Source: Euonymus europaeus (lineage: Eukaryota; Streptophyta; Magnoliopsida; Celastrales; Celastraceae). From it: 64,000 nucleotides of DNA. The notes under the pieces were generated by a model, which searched no databases, was not told the origin of the DNA, and worked only from the letters and a program-made list of their open reading frames with translations. Of the stretch, positions 1 through 9,874 are shown piece after piece. Position numbers and translations under genes: made by a program. The DNA lies in the NCBI GenBank assembly GCA_963580455.1, contig OY756970.1:21018001-21082000 (forward strand). Reading direction: 5' to 3'. Numbering within the stretch: position 1 is the stretch's first letter; the number at the start of each line of letters is the position of its first letter.

Positions 1-775
1 CACCTCTACTGTCCCTCAATAGCCTCTTGAAAAACCCATCCTTCTCGACCTCATCCTCGTCTTTCTCAACTGACTTCCTAAACAACAATGCATCCCTCAT
101 TTTTGGACCTGGAATAAACTTCTTAAAGATCGTATTCTCTTCCTGTGATAGCGTCTTAGCATCTTCATGCAAATTGTTCCCTGACGAAGATGAGAATGAC
201 AATGATTTCTGTGTGGGCGGTGAAGATGTCAACGACAGCAGCCGCTGTTTAGAAGACAATATTCTATTCAAAACCTGACTCTTACTTCCAGGACTGATAG
301 ATTCATTGGGGGGGTGAATAAGGGGAGGCCATTCACCCATCAAAGTTGCGGCAATCTGACACTTCTCTTGAATCCTACTAATTCCCTCATTGTCATCATT
401 ATCCTCAAGCTCCGCCATTAAAAACCATTGAACTTTCAATGCTATTTTAAGCGACTTAGAGCACATATCAATTACAAACTTGTCCAAAGATGGGCTTGGC
501 TTGTGAACCATCATGTAACAAATCTGGAAGAGGTAGCTCTCAATGCCCGATAAGGGTAGGGTATACATTCGATTACATAGATAGTCACGTACTCCAGCGT
601 GCTCATGCTTGTACAGGTAGCTAACAGCAATCCACTCACAGAAAAAGGCAGAGTCGAAAAACCGGATGAGCCACCCGTTCTCACTAGACTGACTGGTGTG
701 GTTGGTCCGTGAAGCAGTGATCTCACGAGGGGACTCGTCCGATCCTCCGATTCTCAGTCCAAGAATCCGTACCAT
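1..775 (-). CDS. PI4KB1: Phosphatidylinositol 4-kinase beta, 5' exon (gene continues off the left edge)
   Basis: Reading leftward from the ATG at 775-773 the frame stays open to base 1, about 258 residues. The family product phosphorylates phosphatidylinositol at D4 on Golgi/trans-Golgi membranes; in Arabidopsis it acts with RabA4b in polarised secretion. Visible landmarks are an N-terminal block with GWLIRFFDSAFFCEWIAVSY, then VRDYLCNRMYTLPLSGIESY, the PIK helical (lipid-kinase unique) region including KPSPSLDKFVIDMCSKSLKI, a Ser-rich linker, and the first FFKRLLRDS unit. That unit is the start of the plant-specific repeat array of PI4Kbeta; the catalytic domain lies outside the window. The start is chosen because it gives the expected short leader before the conserved block. 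Only the first coding exon is present, so neither gene length nor catalytic integrity can be judged. Confidence 0.93.
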   Translation of the reverse strand, partial: MVRILGLRIGGSDESPREITASRTNHTSQSSENGWLIRFFDSAFFCEWIAVSYLYKHEHAGVRDYLCNRMYTLPLSGIESYLFQICYMMVHKPSPSLDKFVIDMCSKSLKIALKVQWFLMAELEDNDDNEGISRIQEKCQIAATLMGEWPPLIHPPNESISPGSKSQVLNRILSSKQRLLSLTSSPPTQKSLSFSSSSGNNLHEDAKTLSQEENTIFKKFIPGPKMRDALLFRKSVEKDEDEVEKDGFFKRLLRDSRG

Positions 776-1340
776 TTTTTATAAGTAAATCTACCACCAT
801 ACAGCCCCCATTCGCACCTCAAATCAATAAACAATCCAAGTACACCCTACTTCTAGAGCAATCCAAACACGAAGTAGACTCTCGACCAAACATAAACCCT
901 AGAAACCCCCCAAAACCTTCATATTTAACATTAATTTTGATTTCAAAGTTCCTATTACTAATTAGATTTCAACGACCACTGTAGAGCCTCAAAAATACGC
1001 TTCGTAGCCAAAAACCCCCCCGAAATTTTGCAAAAGGATGACGGAAATCACTAGATAAATTTATTTCGGTAAACAAACACGGAAATGGCGACTCGGAATA
1101 CGTAATTGATCACAAAACCCGTAAAACGAAAGAGATCTTGATTTCGCGTTTGCTTACAAAGTTTGATAGCCCGACGATTGCGTACGCAAGCACAAGTCAC
1201 TGGATCGTCTCAAACTCTCAATCTGCTATCAAACGACGCCGTCGCCGTTGATGGTGGTGGTAGTCTTCTTTGTTGGTGAAGAAACGAGGACGAAGGTGCA
1301 AGGTCTTTTTACACGAGCAAGCATTTAGGCGATAAAGTAC
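776..1340 (-). promoter_or_regulatory. Probable 5' leader and promoter of the PI4K beta gene
   Basis: No ORF of note. The stretch is moderately GC-rich around 1190-1270 and carries AAACGACGCCGTC at 1231-1243, a one-base variant of the palindrome found near three other gene starts in this window. No TATA box was evident. Assignment as leader/promoter rests on position alone. Confidence 0.45.
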
Positions 1341-2307
1341 CCGCAGAGCTTAAACTTGGATTTCAATTTTCAAGTCGAATCGGATTACTTTTTTTTTTTA
1401 ATACTACTACATTTAAATTTTAAGAGATTGGGTTTTACTACAATACGCATACAGTTGAAATGCGCACGTTATAGGTCGGTTTTTCATCTTTGTTTGCGTT
1501 TTCTTTTTTCCCTACTGTCCGGTACAATACAACAGCAAAAGCTCCCTTAGGAGTCCGCCCACGGCCTGTGTAGTATGATAGCTTGAACCAAAATTTGGCC
1601 CACAAGCTGGAAAAATGGGCCACGACAGTTCAATGGACCGTCCACATTCCCCAAAATGCCTTGGTCTCTAAGTTGATCTGTAAATTACACTTCAGATGAA
1701 TAGAAACAGAAATGAAAATTAAGCAATGTAGAATGTAATGGGTGAGAAGTTTCAAGCATACTCATCTCAACGACTAATTTGTTAAATGAGGGACATTTTT
1801 GGATCTCAAGCATTATCCAAAACAATATTATCAAAATCAACCCAAAACAACATTCTAAATCATGCTTCATGCCCAATTCATTGAAGAAGCCCCAAAGGGT
1901 GCAAACAGGGCAGCAGATAACGAAAAGAAAACACAGAAAAAAGGATATGCCAGAACATCACAGTGTCAAGTCAATCTAATAAGAAGTAAATCATTTCCCA
2001 GCCATAAAATGAAGCTTGATTAGTCATTGATTTGTGGTTGAGTAGTTTCGCTCCCTATAGAAGGCAAAACTTCAATTCCCTGGTTCAGCTCCTCAGTTCA
2101 CTTGTTCCGACTCAGCCAGCTCAAGAAGGAGTACTACCGAGATCAGTTCACTCTAAATATGCTTCGTTGGAACCAGGAAGGGTGCACCAAAGCTTCAGAA
2201 CAAGTGAAGAAATTATTACAGCCACGAGCACTTAGTGCTTCAAAATTGATAGGTGCCTCCAAATCCATTAAATCTACATATGCTTGGTTATCATTAGGAA
2301 GGGTGGA
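1341..2307. other. Spacer and probable 3' UTR of the NAC gene
   Basis: Only short overlapping ORFs with no recognisable protein. The part next to 2308 probably holds the 3' UTR of the leftward NAC gene. No transposon ends were recognised. Confidence 0.5.
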
Positions 2308-4477
2308 CTACCAAGTTTCATAGGCTTCAAAGACTGCATAGTTGTTGGTATAGCCGCAAGCATTTTGTGCATTGGGATTGCTTGAGGCACTCAAGTTTCC
2401 ATGGATATCGTTTCCTCCGCAATTAGGAGCAGCTTCAAGATATCCAACACCACTACAGCAGTTAAGCTCCTGCAACTTCAAGAGCAAAGTTAAGTTTAAT
2501 ACATTTCCCGCCAACAATGTAAATATTGTTGCAGCTCAAACATATATAATTATCATAGTAGCCTTTAATGTGATGCAGAGGTAGAAGGGAGTGAAAAATT
2601 ATGCTTTCAAACAGAAACCATTACCAAAAGAAGCCATTTGGGTAACAGAAGGGAAAAAAAGACTTTAACAGAACCAAGCTTGAGAGTTGGAAACTTCAAT
2701 AGACGCAGGAAAGGCACACCCCAAAATTCAGAGGAGAAAAGAGAAGCCCGGGAAGATAAAAAGGGAGGGTAGAGCAAACTACAAACCTTGTCCTTGTCAT
2801 TTTCATTGAGAGACAAATTATCCTGTTCGGAGAAGGGAGCCAACAGAGAAAGAATCTCATGATCCATAAGGCTGAGCAGAATTAACCAAATCCATGATGT
2901 TACCCGAAAGAACACCATTTGAAGGGCTTGGAACATGCAATGACCCATTGCACATTACCTCAGGGCCACGTGAGCTGGTTGTAATAAAGCTGTCCTCGCT
3001 GATACAGGGCATCTCATAAGAAGACTGACCACGATGCGAAGGACACGAAACACATGAAGAACCAGTGCATATGCTTTCAGAGGCACATGATCTTGTTGAA
3101 ATGAAGCTGCCTTTGTTGATAGGCTGTGGGAGGGTTGGTGCAGATGAACCGCCACAAGACTCAGCTTCAGCACAATTACCTTCCTCATCATCATCACTCC
3201 AATCTTCCTCCTTAAATGGAGCCCCATACTGTGCACCATTTTGGGGCCCTCGACCATCCTTTTGAAAAACTATACAAAGTACGTATGCATTCTGAATAAC
3301 TCCACGGTCAGCCAGTGCATAATCCTCAAGTCTATACTCATGCATAACCCAATCTGTTCGATCCCCTTTTGGTTCTTTACCCCGGTCAAAAATCAACGTC
3401 TTTATTAACCCCATTACTTTGTTATTGTAGTGAACTGGCCTGTCCCTTCCAGTGGTTTTCCAGTACCCAAATTCAGTGGAACGTTTCAATCTGGCCCCAC
3501 TTGCATACTTCTTCTCAGCAGGGCAAAAGAAGTACCATTTCAGATCGCCATTTATCATACAAGATTTGTCTGAGAAACGATTGAAAATTTATGAGCATCC
3601 TCGTATTAAAATCAAAGGCTTTCTTGAATAAAGTTTCTTTAACAGTAATATTTTAAAAGAAAAATAATCACAGAAGACAAAGCAGGATATCTAATACTAT
3701 ACACAAATCAGATATTCAAAGATAAGTATATGTGGGATATTGGAACTGAAGTTTTTAGCTTTCTTAAACGAATCCTCAAGCATCTAGGTAAACCAGCATG
3801 AGATGTGCTAGCAAATAGATGGTGCAAAAACTTTAGGCAAGAAAAACAAGTGTCATTCCCATGAGAATGACTTGTCTAAACAGCATGTATATGATCAAAA
3901 ACATCATGGTGTCCAAACTGAAGCATTGTAGCAAAAACCACACAGAAAAACTGGGTTTACTTAAGGTAAGGCAAACACAGACACCCTGAGATGTCAAAGG
4001 AAACAGCTATTTATGGATTTTTATCAAAAATTTACATGTGCCATGTGTGTAGCAGGAAATCCAGTATTTTCTGGATCTCTGAGTAAGGAAATTCTTAGAA
4101 CGAAGGTGCGAAAAAGGAATGAATCATAGAGTAGTACACATCATATGCAGAAAACATTAATAGAGGGACAGATATATAAATAATTTATTGTTTATGGAGT
4201 CAACGTATTGATTTAGGGTTTTCAAACCGAAGAAATAAATACCCAAAACAGAAAACCAAAATACACAAATTCAGCGAAGAACAGCGTCACCAAAAAAGAG
4301 AAGGCAACGCCTGCAGTTAATGAAAGTACGAGGTAGATCCCATGGAGCAAACTTGTAAATGTCAACCTCGGCAATGGCATTGAAAAGGAGTTTCTTCCCC
4401 ATAACTTTCCTCTTCAGATAGTATAACACCAGTTCGACATCAGTCGGATGAAACCGAAAACCCGGAGATAATTTCAT
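2308..4477 (-). CDS. NAC082/NAC103: NAC transcription factor (NAC082/NAC103 type), three exons, apparent frameshift in exon 2
   Basis: DNA-binding regulator; Arabidopsis NAC103 and NAC082 act in ER/ribosomal stress responses. Exons: 4477-4330, 3569-2787, 2469-2308. The first carries NAC subdomains A/B ([33 protein letters not shown]). The join gives WDLPHKSC, and exon 2 gives [22 protein letters not shown] and [14 protein letters not shown], i.e. a complete NAC domain, then the family hallmark [20 protein letters not shown]. An upstream in-frame ATG at 4516 is possible. In frame the protein stops at 2859-2857 (286 aa). Just beyond, another frame reads an acidic tail ([20 protein letters not shown]) to a good donor at 2787/2786 and joins in phase to exon 3. 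The three exons sum to 3n+1 nt, so one extra base in the run near 2865 would explain everything. Whether this is a real truncation or a sequence error is undecided. Confidence 0.88.
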
Positions 4478-4912
4478 CGTGTACTCTGACTGTGATGAAT
4501 TAGAAATAAAGAACAAAAATTAACAAACTTACGTGATTCCGTTAATTAGGGATTAACCGAAATCGACGCATTTTCTCTAATCCTACTTCAGAGACGATAA
4601 ACACGAAAGAAAATTTAGGAAAAAGCGAAGCCCTCAAGTCCAGTGCCGAAACATTTTGCGAGAGGACCACAATCTGCCGCGGCTCATGAAACCCGAATTG
4701 CACCAGAGAAAGAGTACAGTTTGTTTCTCGAAGTGAGAAACAGACATTTGGTGCACGAAGATTCCCTGAAAAGTCAAAGACCCTAATCAGTAAACAAAAA
4801 CCCGAAACCCCAATTCGAAGTAAAATATGAAAAACGAAGACTCCTTACAAGCGAAAACCAGCAGCCCCGGCAGAAAGAGGAGCGAGAGTGAAAATGTCCG
4901 GTGCGGGGAAGA
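4478..4912 (-). promoter_or_regulatory. 5' leader region of the NAC gene
   Basis: Upstream of the NAC start codon. On the minus strand the part at 4840-4910 is pyrimidine-rich, like a plant 5' leader, and ends exactly where the hAT-type element begins. Short ORFs crossing 4783-5132 are shadows of the element's GC-rich end. Confidence 0.4.
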
Positions 4913-4920
4913 GCTGCATG

Positions 4921-5901
4921 TAGGGATGGCAAAATTTCTGGCGGGTCCGGGGAATTTCGGGTCGGGGACCCGAAATTTCGGGTTGGTCGGGGTCGGGGAA
5001 TTTTGGGTTGGTCGGGTTCGGGGATTCCCCGAACCCCACTTTTCGGGGACGGGTAGGGTATGGTATGACCATATCCGAACCCGAACCCCACTCGAAATTT
5101 TTATTATATTTAATTTTAAAAAATATATATAAATAAATAAATATATATATATATAGACAAATATTTATAACATATTACATATACATATATAGATAATATA
5201 TTCATATATATAATTCAAGGAAAATTTGATAATTGATATTGATAATTGGTTAGTTTGATGGTTTTGTGCTTGTTGAATTACCCAAAAGATTCATTTACAT
5301 GTGCACTGTGCATTGATGTTTAATTTTTTATTTTTGGTTGAAATCCATTTATTAAGAACATGAGAATATCAAGCTGCTATACTGGCTCCTTTTCATTTTA
5401 CAAACACTTGTAGTATTGTAGATTATTGATGGTTGGTTGGTTTTATTAAATATATCTTTCTTGTTTCAGATTTTTGAATTGTAATGGACAATTTAAATGG
5501 AGAGTTTGAAAGGGCTTCAACGGTAGGGAGTGTTCCCATGGTAGGGAACTTGTAACTTGTTAAGTAGGGATTCTTGTCTAATTTATAATTTGGAATTGTT
5601 AGTATTTGTTTTTTTATGTTTGGTTTTGTTTTGAGCTTTTGATGTATGGATGATTAGAACAAAAATCTTTAATATTGTTGTGTGAATTGTTTGATTTGTG
5701 GATGCTTGCAGGTGAATTATTTGTTTTTTGAATGCTTGCAGGGTCAGATTCGGGGATGAGTGTTACCCGTCCCCGTCGGGTTCGGGTTCGGGGATCCCCG
5801 ACTCCCAAAAATCGGGGATGGGGTCGGGGATGGGGGCGGGGATGAGTTTCGGGTTCGGGGATGGGGATGGCATACCCGCCCCCGCCCCGTTGCCATCCCT
5901 A
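4921..5901. mobile_element. Non-autonomous hAT-type element (981 bp) with TIRs and 8-bp target duplication
   Basis: The left end is TAGGGATGGCAA (4921-4932) and the right end its exact inverse TTGCCATCCCTA (5890-5901). Both are flanked by the same 8 bp, GCTGCATG (4913-4920 and 5902-5909), the target-duplication size of hAT transposons. Subterminal zones on both sides are packed with TCGGGG/GGGTCGGGG motifs, while the middle (5100-5700) is AT-rich and non-coding. No transposase ORF is visible, so it must have been mobilised in trans. The intact duplication and 12-bp perfect TIRs indicate a fairly recent insertion. Confidence 0.93.
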
Positions 5902-5939
5902 GCTGCATGCCAATGTGCATATGAAAAGTCGGTCAATTT

Positions 5940-5952
5940 AAACGACGTCGTT
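5940..5952. promoter_or_regulatory. AAACGACGTCGTT palindromic promoter motif
   Basis: Near-perfect palindrome with a GACGTC core (an ACGT-type, bZIP-like core). It lies just outside the right end of the hAT-type element. Before that insertion it would have been about 35 bp from the NAC leader sequence; it is now about 1 kb away. Function is inferred from recurrence near other gene starts at 1231, 16990 and 38163. Confidence 0.45.
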
Positions 5953-6849
5953 CAGTGTCTTGAATAGTTGGTCGTCCTATATTCTGGGCCTCAGTGGACT
6001 TTTGAAACCTGGTTAAAGAGCTACTTATGGGCCTTGGTTAATGGGATGGTGATGTTACCAAATGTGGTCCAACAAGGTCACTAAGAGGCCTGAGTCATTA
6101 CGATTTCTTTATATTTGGGCCTCAGTTAAAATACTGGTCCCATACTCCCATCTAAGACGGTATTCACTATTCAGTTTCTAGTATGAGGACCGTTACCCTT
6201 GGATTTAAGTCTCATTGGGCTCCACACGCTTAAATTATTTAAAAACTAATACTAAAATTCAGTATTAGTCTAAAATTATCATCTCTCATGGCCAACATTT
6301 TTAACATGTGTTGGGCCTTTTTTGGTAACTCATAATAATAATAATAATAATAAAACAAATAAATGGAAGGTGGTTAAAGAAAATCATCTAGAGAATGGAG
6401 GAAAAAGGGGAGGAAAAATAATTAAAATGATTTTAATTTGCACTCCTAATCATAAGATGGATAATCATAATATAATAATTAATTTGATTGCATTAATTAG
6501 TTGTGTACCCGGGCTCTACAACACCGTGATTGTTCTATAATTTTATTTGGTTTTTAATAGGTTAATTATCCATAATACATTACACACATAGTCGGAGAAG
6601 TTTCTACTAATCAATAATACTTAAAAAAACTGTCATAGAAAAGAAAAAAGCAGCCTAGTAAGAATTTTATTTAACATTTGATAATAAAATTGGTGTATAA
6701 CCAAGTATCAAGCCACGCATTAAATTTTGGTTCAATTTATTTTATCGCCATGCGAAAAATTGCGTGAGCCTAATGTCTAAGGGTTCGAGTTTAATTATAC
6801 TCATATCAGATGCTCAAATGACAAACTTATATTGCGTTCCATTGTTATT

Positions 6850-7011
6850 ATTTTTTTTTAAAAAAAGGAAGCCGATAACATATTTTACTAACAAATAAAG
6901 TTTTAGTATGGTCAGTGAATATATAATTCTATTTTTTTTTAAAAAAAGGAAGCCGATAACATATTTTACTAACAAATAAAGTTTTAGTATGGTCAGTGAA
7001 TATATAATTCT
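6850..7011. repeat. Perfect tandem duplication, 2 x 81 bp
   Basis: Two adjacent 81-bp copies (6850-6930 and 6931-7011) match base for base by eye, each starting with A, nine T, seven A, then GGAAGCCGATAAC. The homopolymer start suggests replication slippage or a repair duplication. Full identity means it is young. Confidence 0.92.
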
Positions 7012-8254
7012 ATTTTTATTGACAAATTAATTTATTGGGATTCTCTTTTGGGTTGAATTATTGGGCTCAACTCAACCCCTTCAACTTTTTATACAATGAC
7101 TTGTTCCACATGCTAATCCAGACACACACTACCTTTTGTTTGAAAGTGCCTTGACTGCTTCCTTTGTCTCACACTCTCACACAATACCAGGTCGTCTTTC
7201 GTTAATTAATTACTTAATTAGCATAATAGTGTAAGATTTACGGTGTAGATGCTTATAAAAGGTGTTTGTTAGTTTGATGAATAAATGTCAAACTATGACC
7301 AGAGTTGCCAAAGCAGACTTATTTAAACTTTACCCTACGTAAGCCCCGAGCCATATGCCAAACAAGAAGTAGTAGAAAAGGAATAAGAAGTCACGTGGAA
7401 TTCAACATTAATTTTTTTTTACATTAGTACAATAATTGACGTTTATGACGTACCTAAATTCCCACGCTTGACATACATTAATCAATAATAATTCAATTCA
7501 TCACTACACTATCAACATTTACATATGTTCAGACTGGACTGGTTGGGTAGGAGAAAATGACTTCACATTTTGTATCCACACACACATATATAGAGAGAGA
7601 GGTATTTGGCATTTTAAATGATGAAATAAGGGTGATAATCATTCATGTTCTCGTTTGGTTGAATTTTGAGAGTGAAATCTCAAATTAATTCTACTCTTTG
7701 TTCTCCTTCTCTCGATGCGTTTTAATCCGTAAACATTATTTTATCAATATTACAATATAAAATAATGTTTTTAAAAAGAAAAAAAATAATATATAAATTC
7801 TCCGTTAAAATTCTTTTTTTTTTCCTATCAAATATGATCATATTTACACTCATAATTATCACACTCACTCCACAATCACCTCACATTTTTCATTATCAAC
7901 CAAATAAATGCCTGTTAATCTATATTATAGAGGAAAGTTATAAATAGAAAGCCCAAAAGGCCCATACATCTAAAATTACCCCATGGAATCACTAATTAAA
8001 ATGTACGATTATGATTGTCTAACCAAGCAGTGGAATTTTCGAGTTGGATAATATATAATCTCAAACTCCGAGCGGAGTTTGATCCCACCCCATTTCTTGA
8101 TTCAAAAAAAGTAAGATTATTACAATTACAAATTTTGTTTAATTCATCTTAATCACTTAAAGAAAACCTAATTAGTTTTAGCAAAACAGTGTTCTTGTCG
8201 ACTAATGATGATCATGATTGCTTAGTACGAAGATAGATCATGCACTAAACTCAC

Positions 8255-8370
8255 TCCGTTTGGGACAGAGTATAAGCTAGTTTATACTCTGTCCCCATAC
8301 TCTCAGACACTCTCAGCTTTTACGTTTTACGAGAGCTTATACTCTATCAATATACTCTGATCCAAACGGA
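8255..8370. mobile_element. Small inverted-repeat element (MITE-like), copy 1
   Basis: Begins TCCGTTTGGGACAGAGTAT and ends with the near-inverse ATACTCTGATCCAAACGGA; an inner AGAGTATAAGCT/GAGCTTATACTCT pair extends the foldback. A diverged copy in the same orientation lies at 25829-25919 inside a GONST1 intron. No clear target duplication was found, so family assignment is open. Confidence 0.65.
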
Positions 8371-9874
8371 ATTACATGAAAACGTTTCAAATGTTTTGTG
8401 GTGGGGAAAAACGAAAATCCACTTTGAACACAATTAAATCAATAATTAATCACCAAACTCATTAATGGTGGCCGGTTAGACGTCCACACCACCTAACACG
8501 CCCATACTATAAAACACGCCCAATAAGTCATTAATGATGTCCTTGTTCCCACATGCCAACTTGTATATATACATACACACATATATGTATTTTTAACAAT
8601 ACATACTGATTGCTGTCTGTTAGATTTTGTCTTCTACCTTCTTAATTAACAATGTCAATTGTAATAATATACTATATATTTGTCTTGAAATTGCAACTAT
8701 ACAATTCGAGGTCAATTACTCGATCTTGTGTGTACTTGAGAAGGAAGTAAAAAAACAAAGATGTATACTTTGTCAAATGTTGCACTAGTGATCCTTATAT
8801 CCTTCAAATTTTGTATGCCATGAGAGAGCTGACATCGATGAGGTGCCTAGACCTACATTTTTTGACTTGTACGGAAAAATAAAAAGTCAAAATCAAATCA
8901 ACACCTCACTTGATTCTCACCAACTCCAAGGCCATAAATGGATTTAGCTCAAATGATTTATTTTCTTGTGATATAAACCCCTATAGCTTTGTGTAATCCA
9001 CTTTACTTAGGTAGGTATGACAATTGAATTTATTCTTTTTTGCTAAGGATAATGACAAGGTTTGTTTTTAATACACAAGATACGGATTCATCACACACAA
9101 TATACCGTGTGTAATAAATACACTCTCATTTAATTTTTAAATTTAAAGCACACATTCTAAGAAAGAAATTCAAACTTCAACGCATGTTTTTTATCGTTAT
9201 ATGACATCTTAAGAGCATTATCATTTTTTTCGTTTTGAACTCGTATATTTATAATAAATTTAATAAATAATATATGAGACTCTCAAAATATGACTTCCGT
9301 TTGACTCCATATGGAGTGTTAGATGATAAATAGATCCTATATGTGCATATAGGATGGTGAATGATTATTTCACAATAAAAAAAATTACTCAACCCAAATC
9401 AAGGTGTGAGAAGAGTGTTTGTTCTAGTAGAATCTCTCCGCATATAGATGTACCACCATCCATACCAACAATGTGCCTAAAAGATGCACAATCACCAATG
9501 AAGATACTCCTACGTTTTTACAGAGAGACAGCACTTTGCAAAATACACCACTCACGCGTAAACACCACGCACTTTCTCTCTCTAAAATAAACACTGCCAC
9601 GTCATCGCCTCTCTTTCTATCTCTCTTTATCCAACAACCGCTTGCCGTCTCCAAATCGCCTTAGCTGTTTCCTCACTGTATCCCTGGCCCGACTAATCTC
9701 TCTCCAACAATTCGTGTTGTCTCACAGAGTCTTTCTCTAGCATTTCCTCCTCATTTCCTCTCCATATAAATCTGCAGAGACATCCTACTGTCTGCTCTTT
9801 TACTCTCTCCGGTCTCTGTTTTGTTTTTCTTATTCTTATTTTGTCGACTGTTTTTTTTTTTATCTTGCCTGAAA

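Larger units (their letters stand above)
5953..9874. other. AT-rich intergenic spacer before MAPKKK3
   Basis: No coding region recognised. It contains the perfect tandem duplication at 6850-7011 and the small inverted-repeat element at 8255-8370, listed separately. From about 9590 the sequence becomes CT-rich, and TATAAAT at 9765-9771 is a candidate TATA box for MAPKKK3, roughly 100 bp before its ATG. Confidence 0.5.

Noticed and set aside
4783..5132. Pro/Gly-rich open frames on both strands (about 100 codons)
   Set aside because: They run through the GC-rich terminal repeats of the hAT-type element; composition explains the openness.
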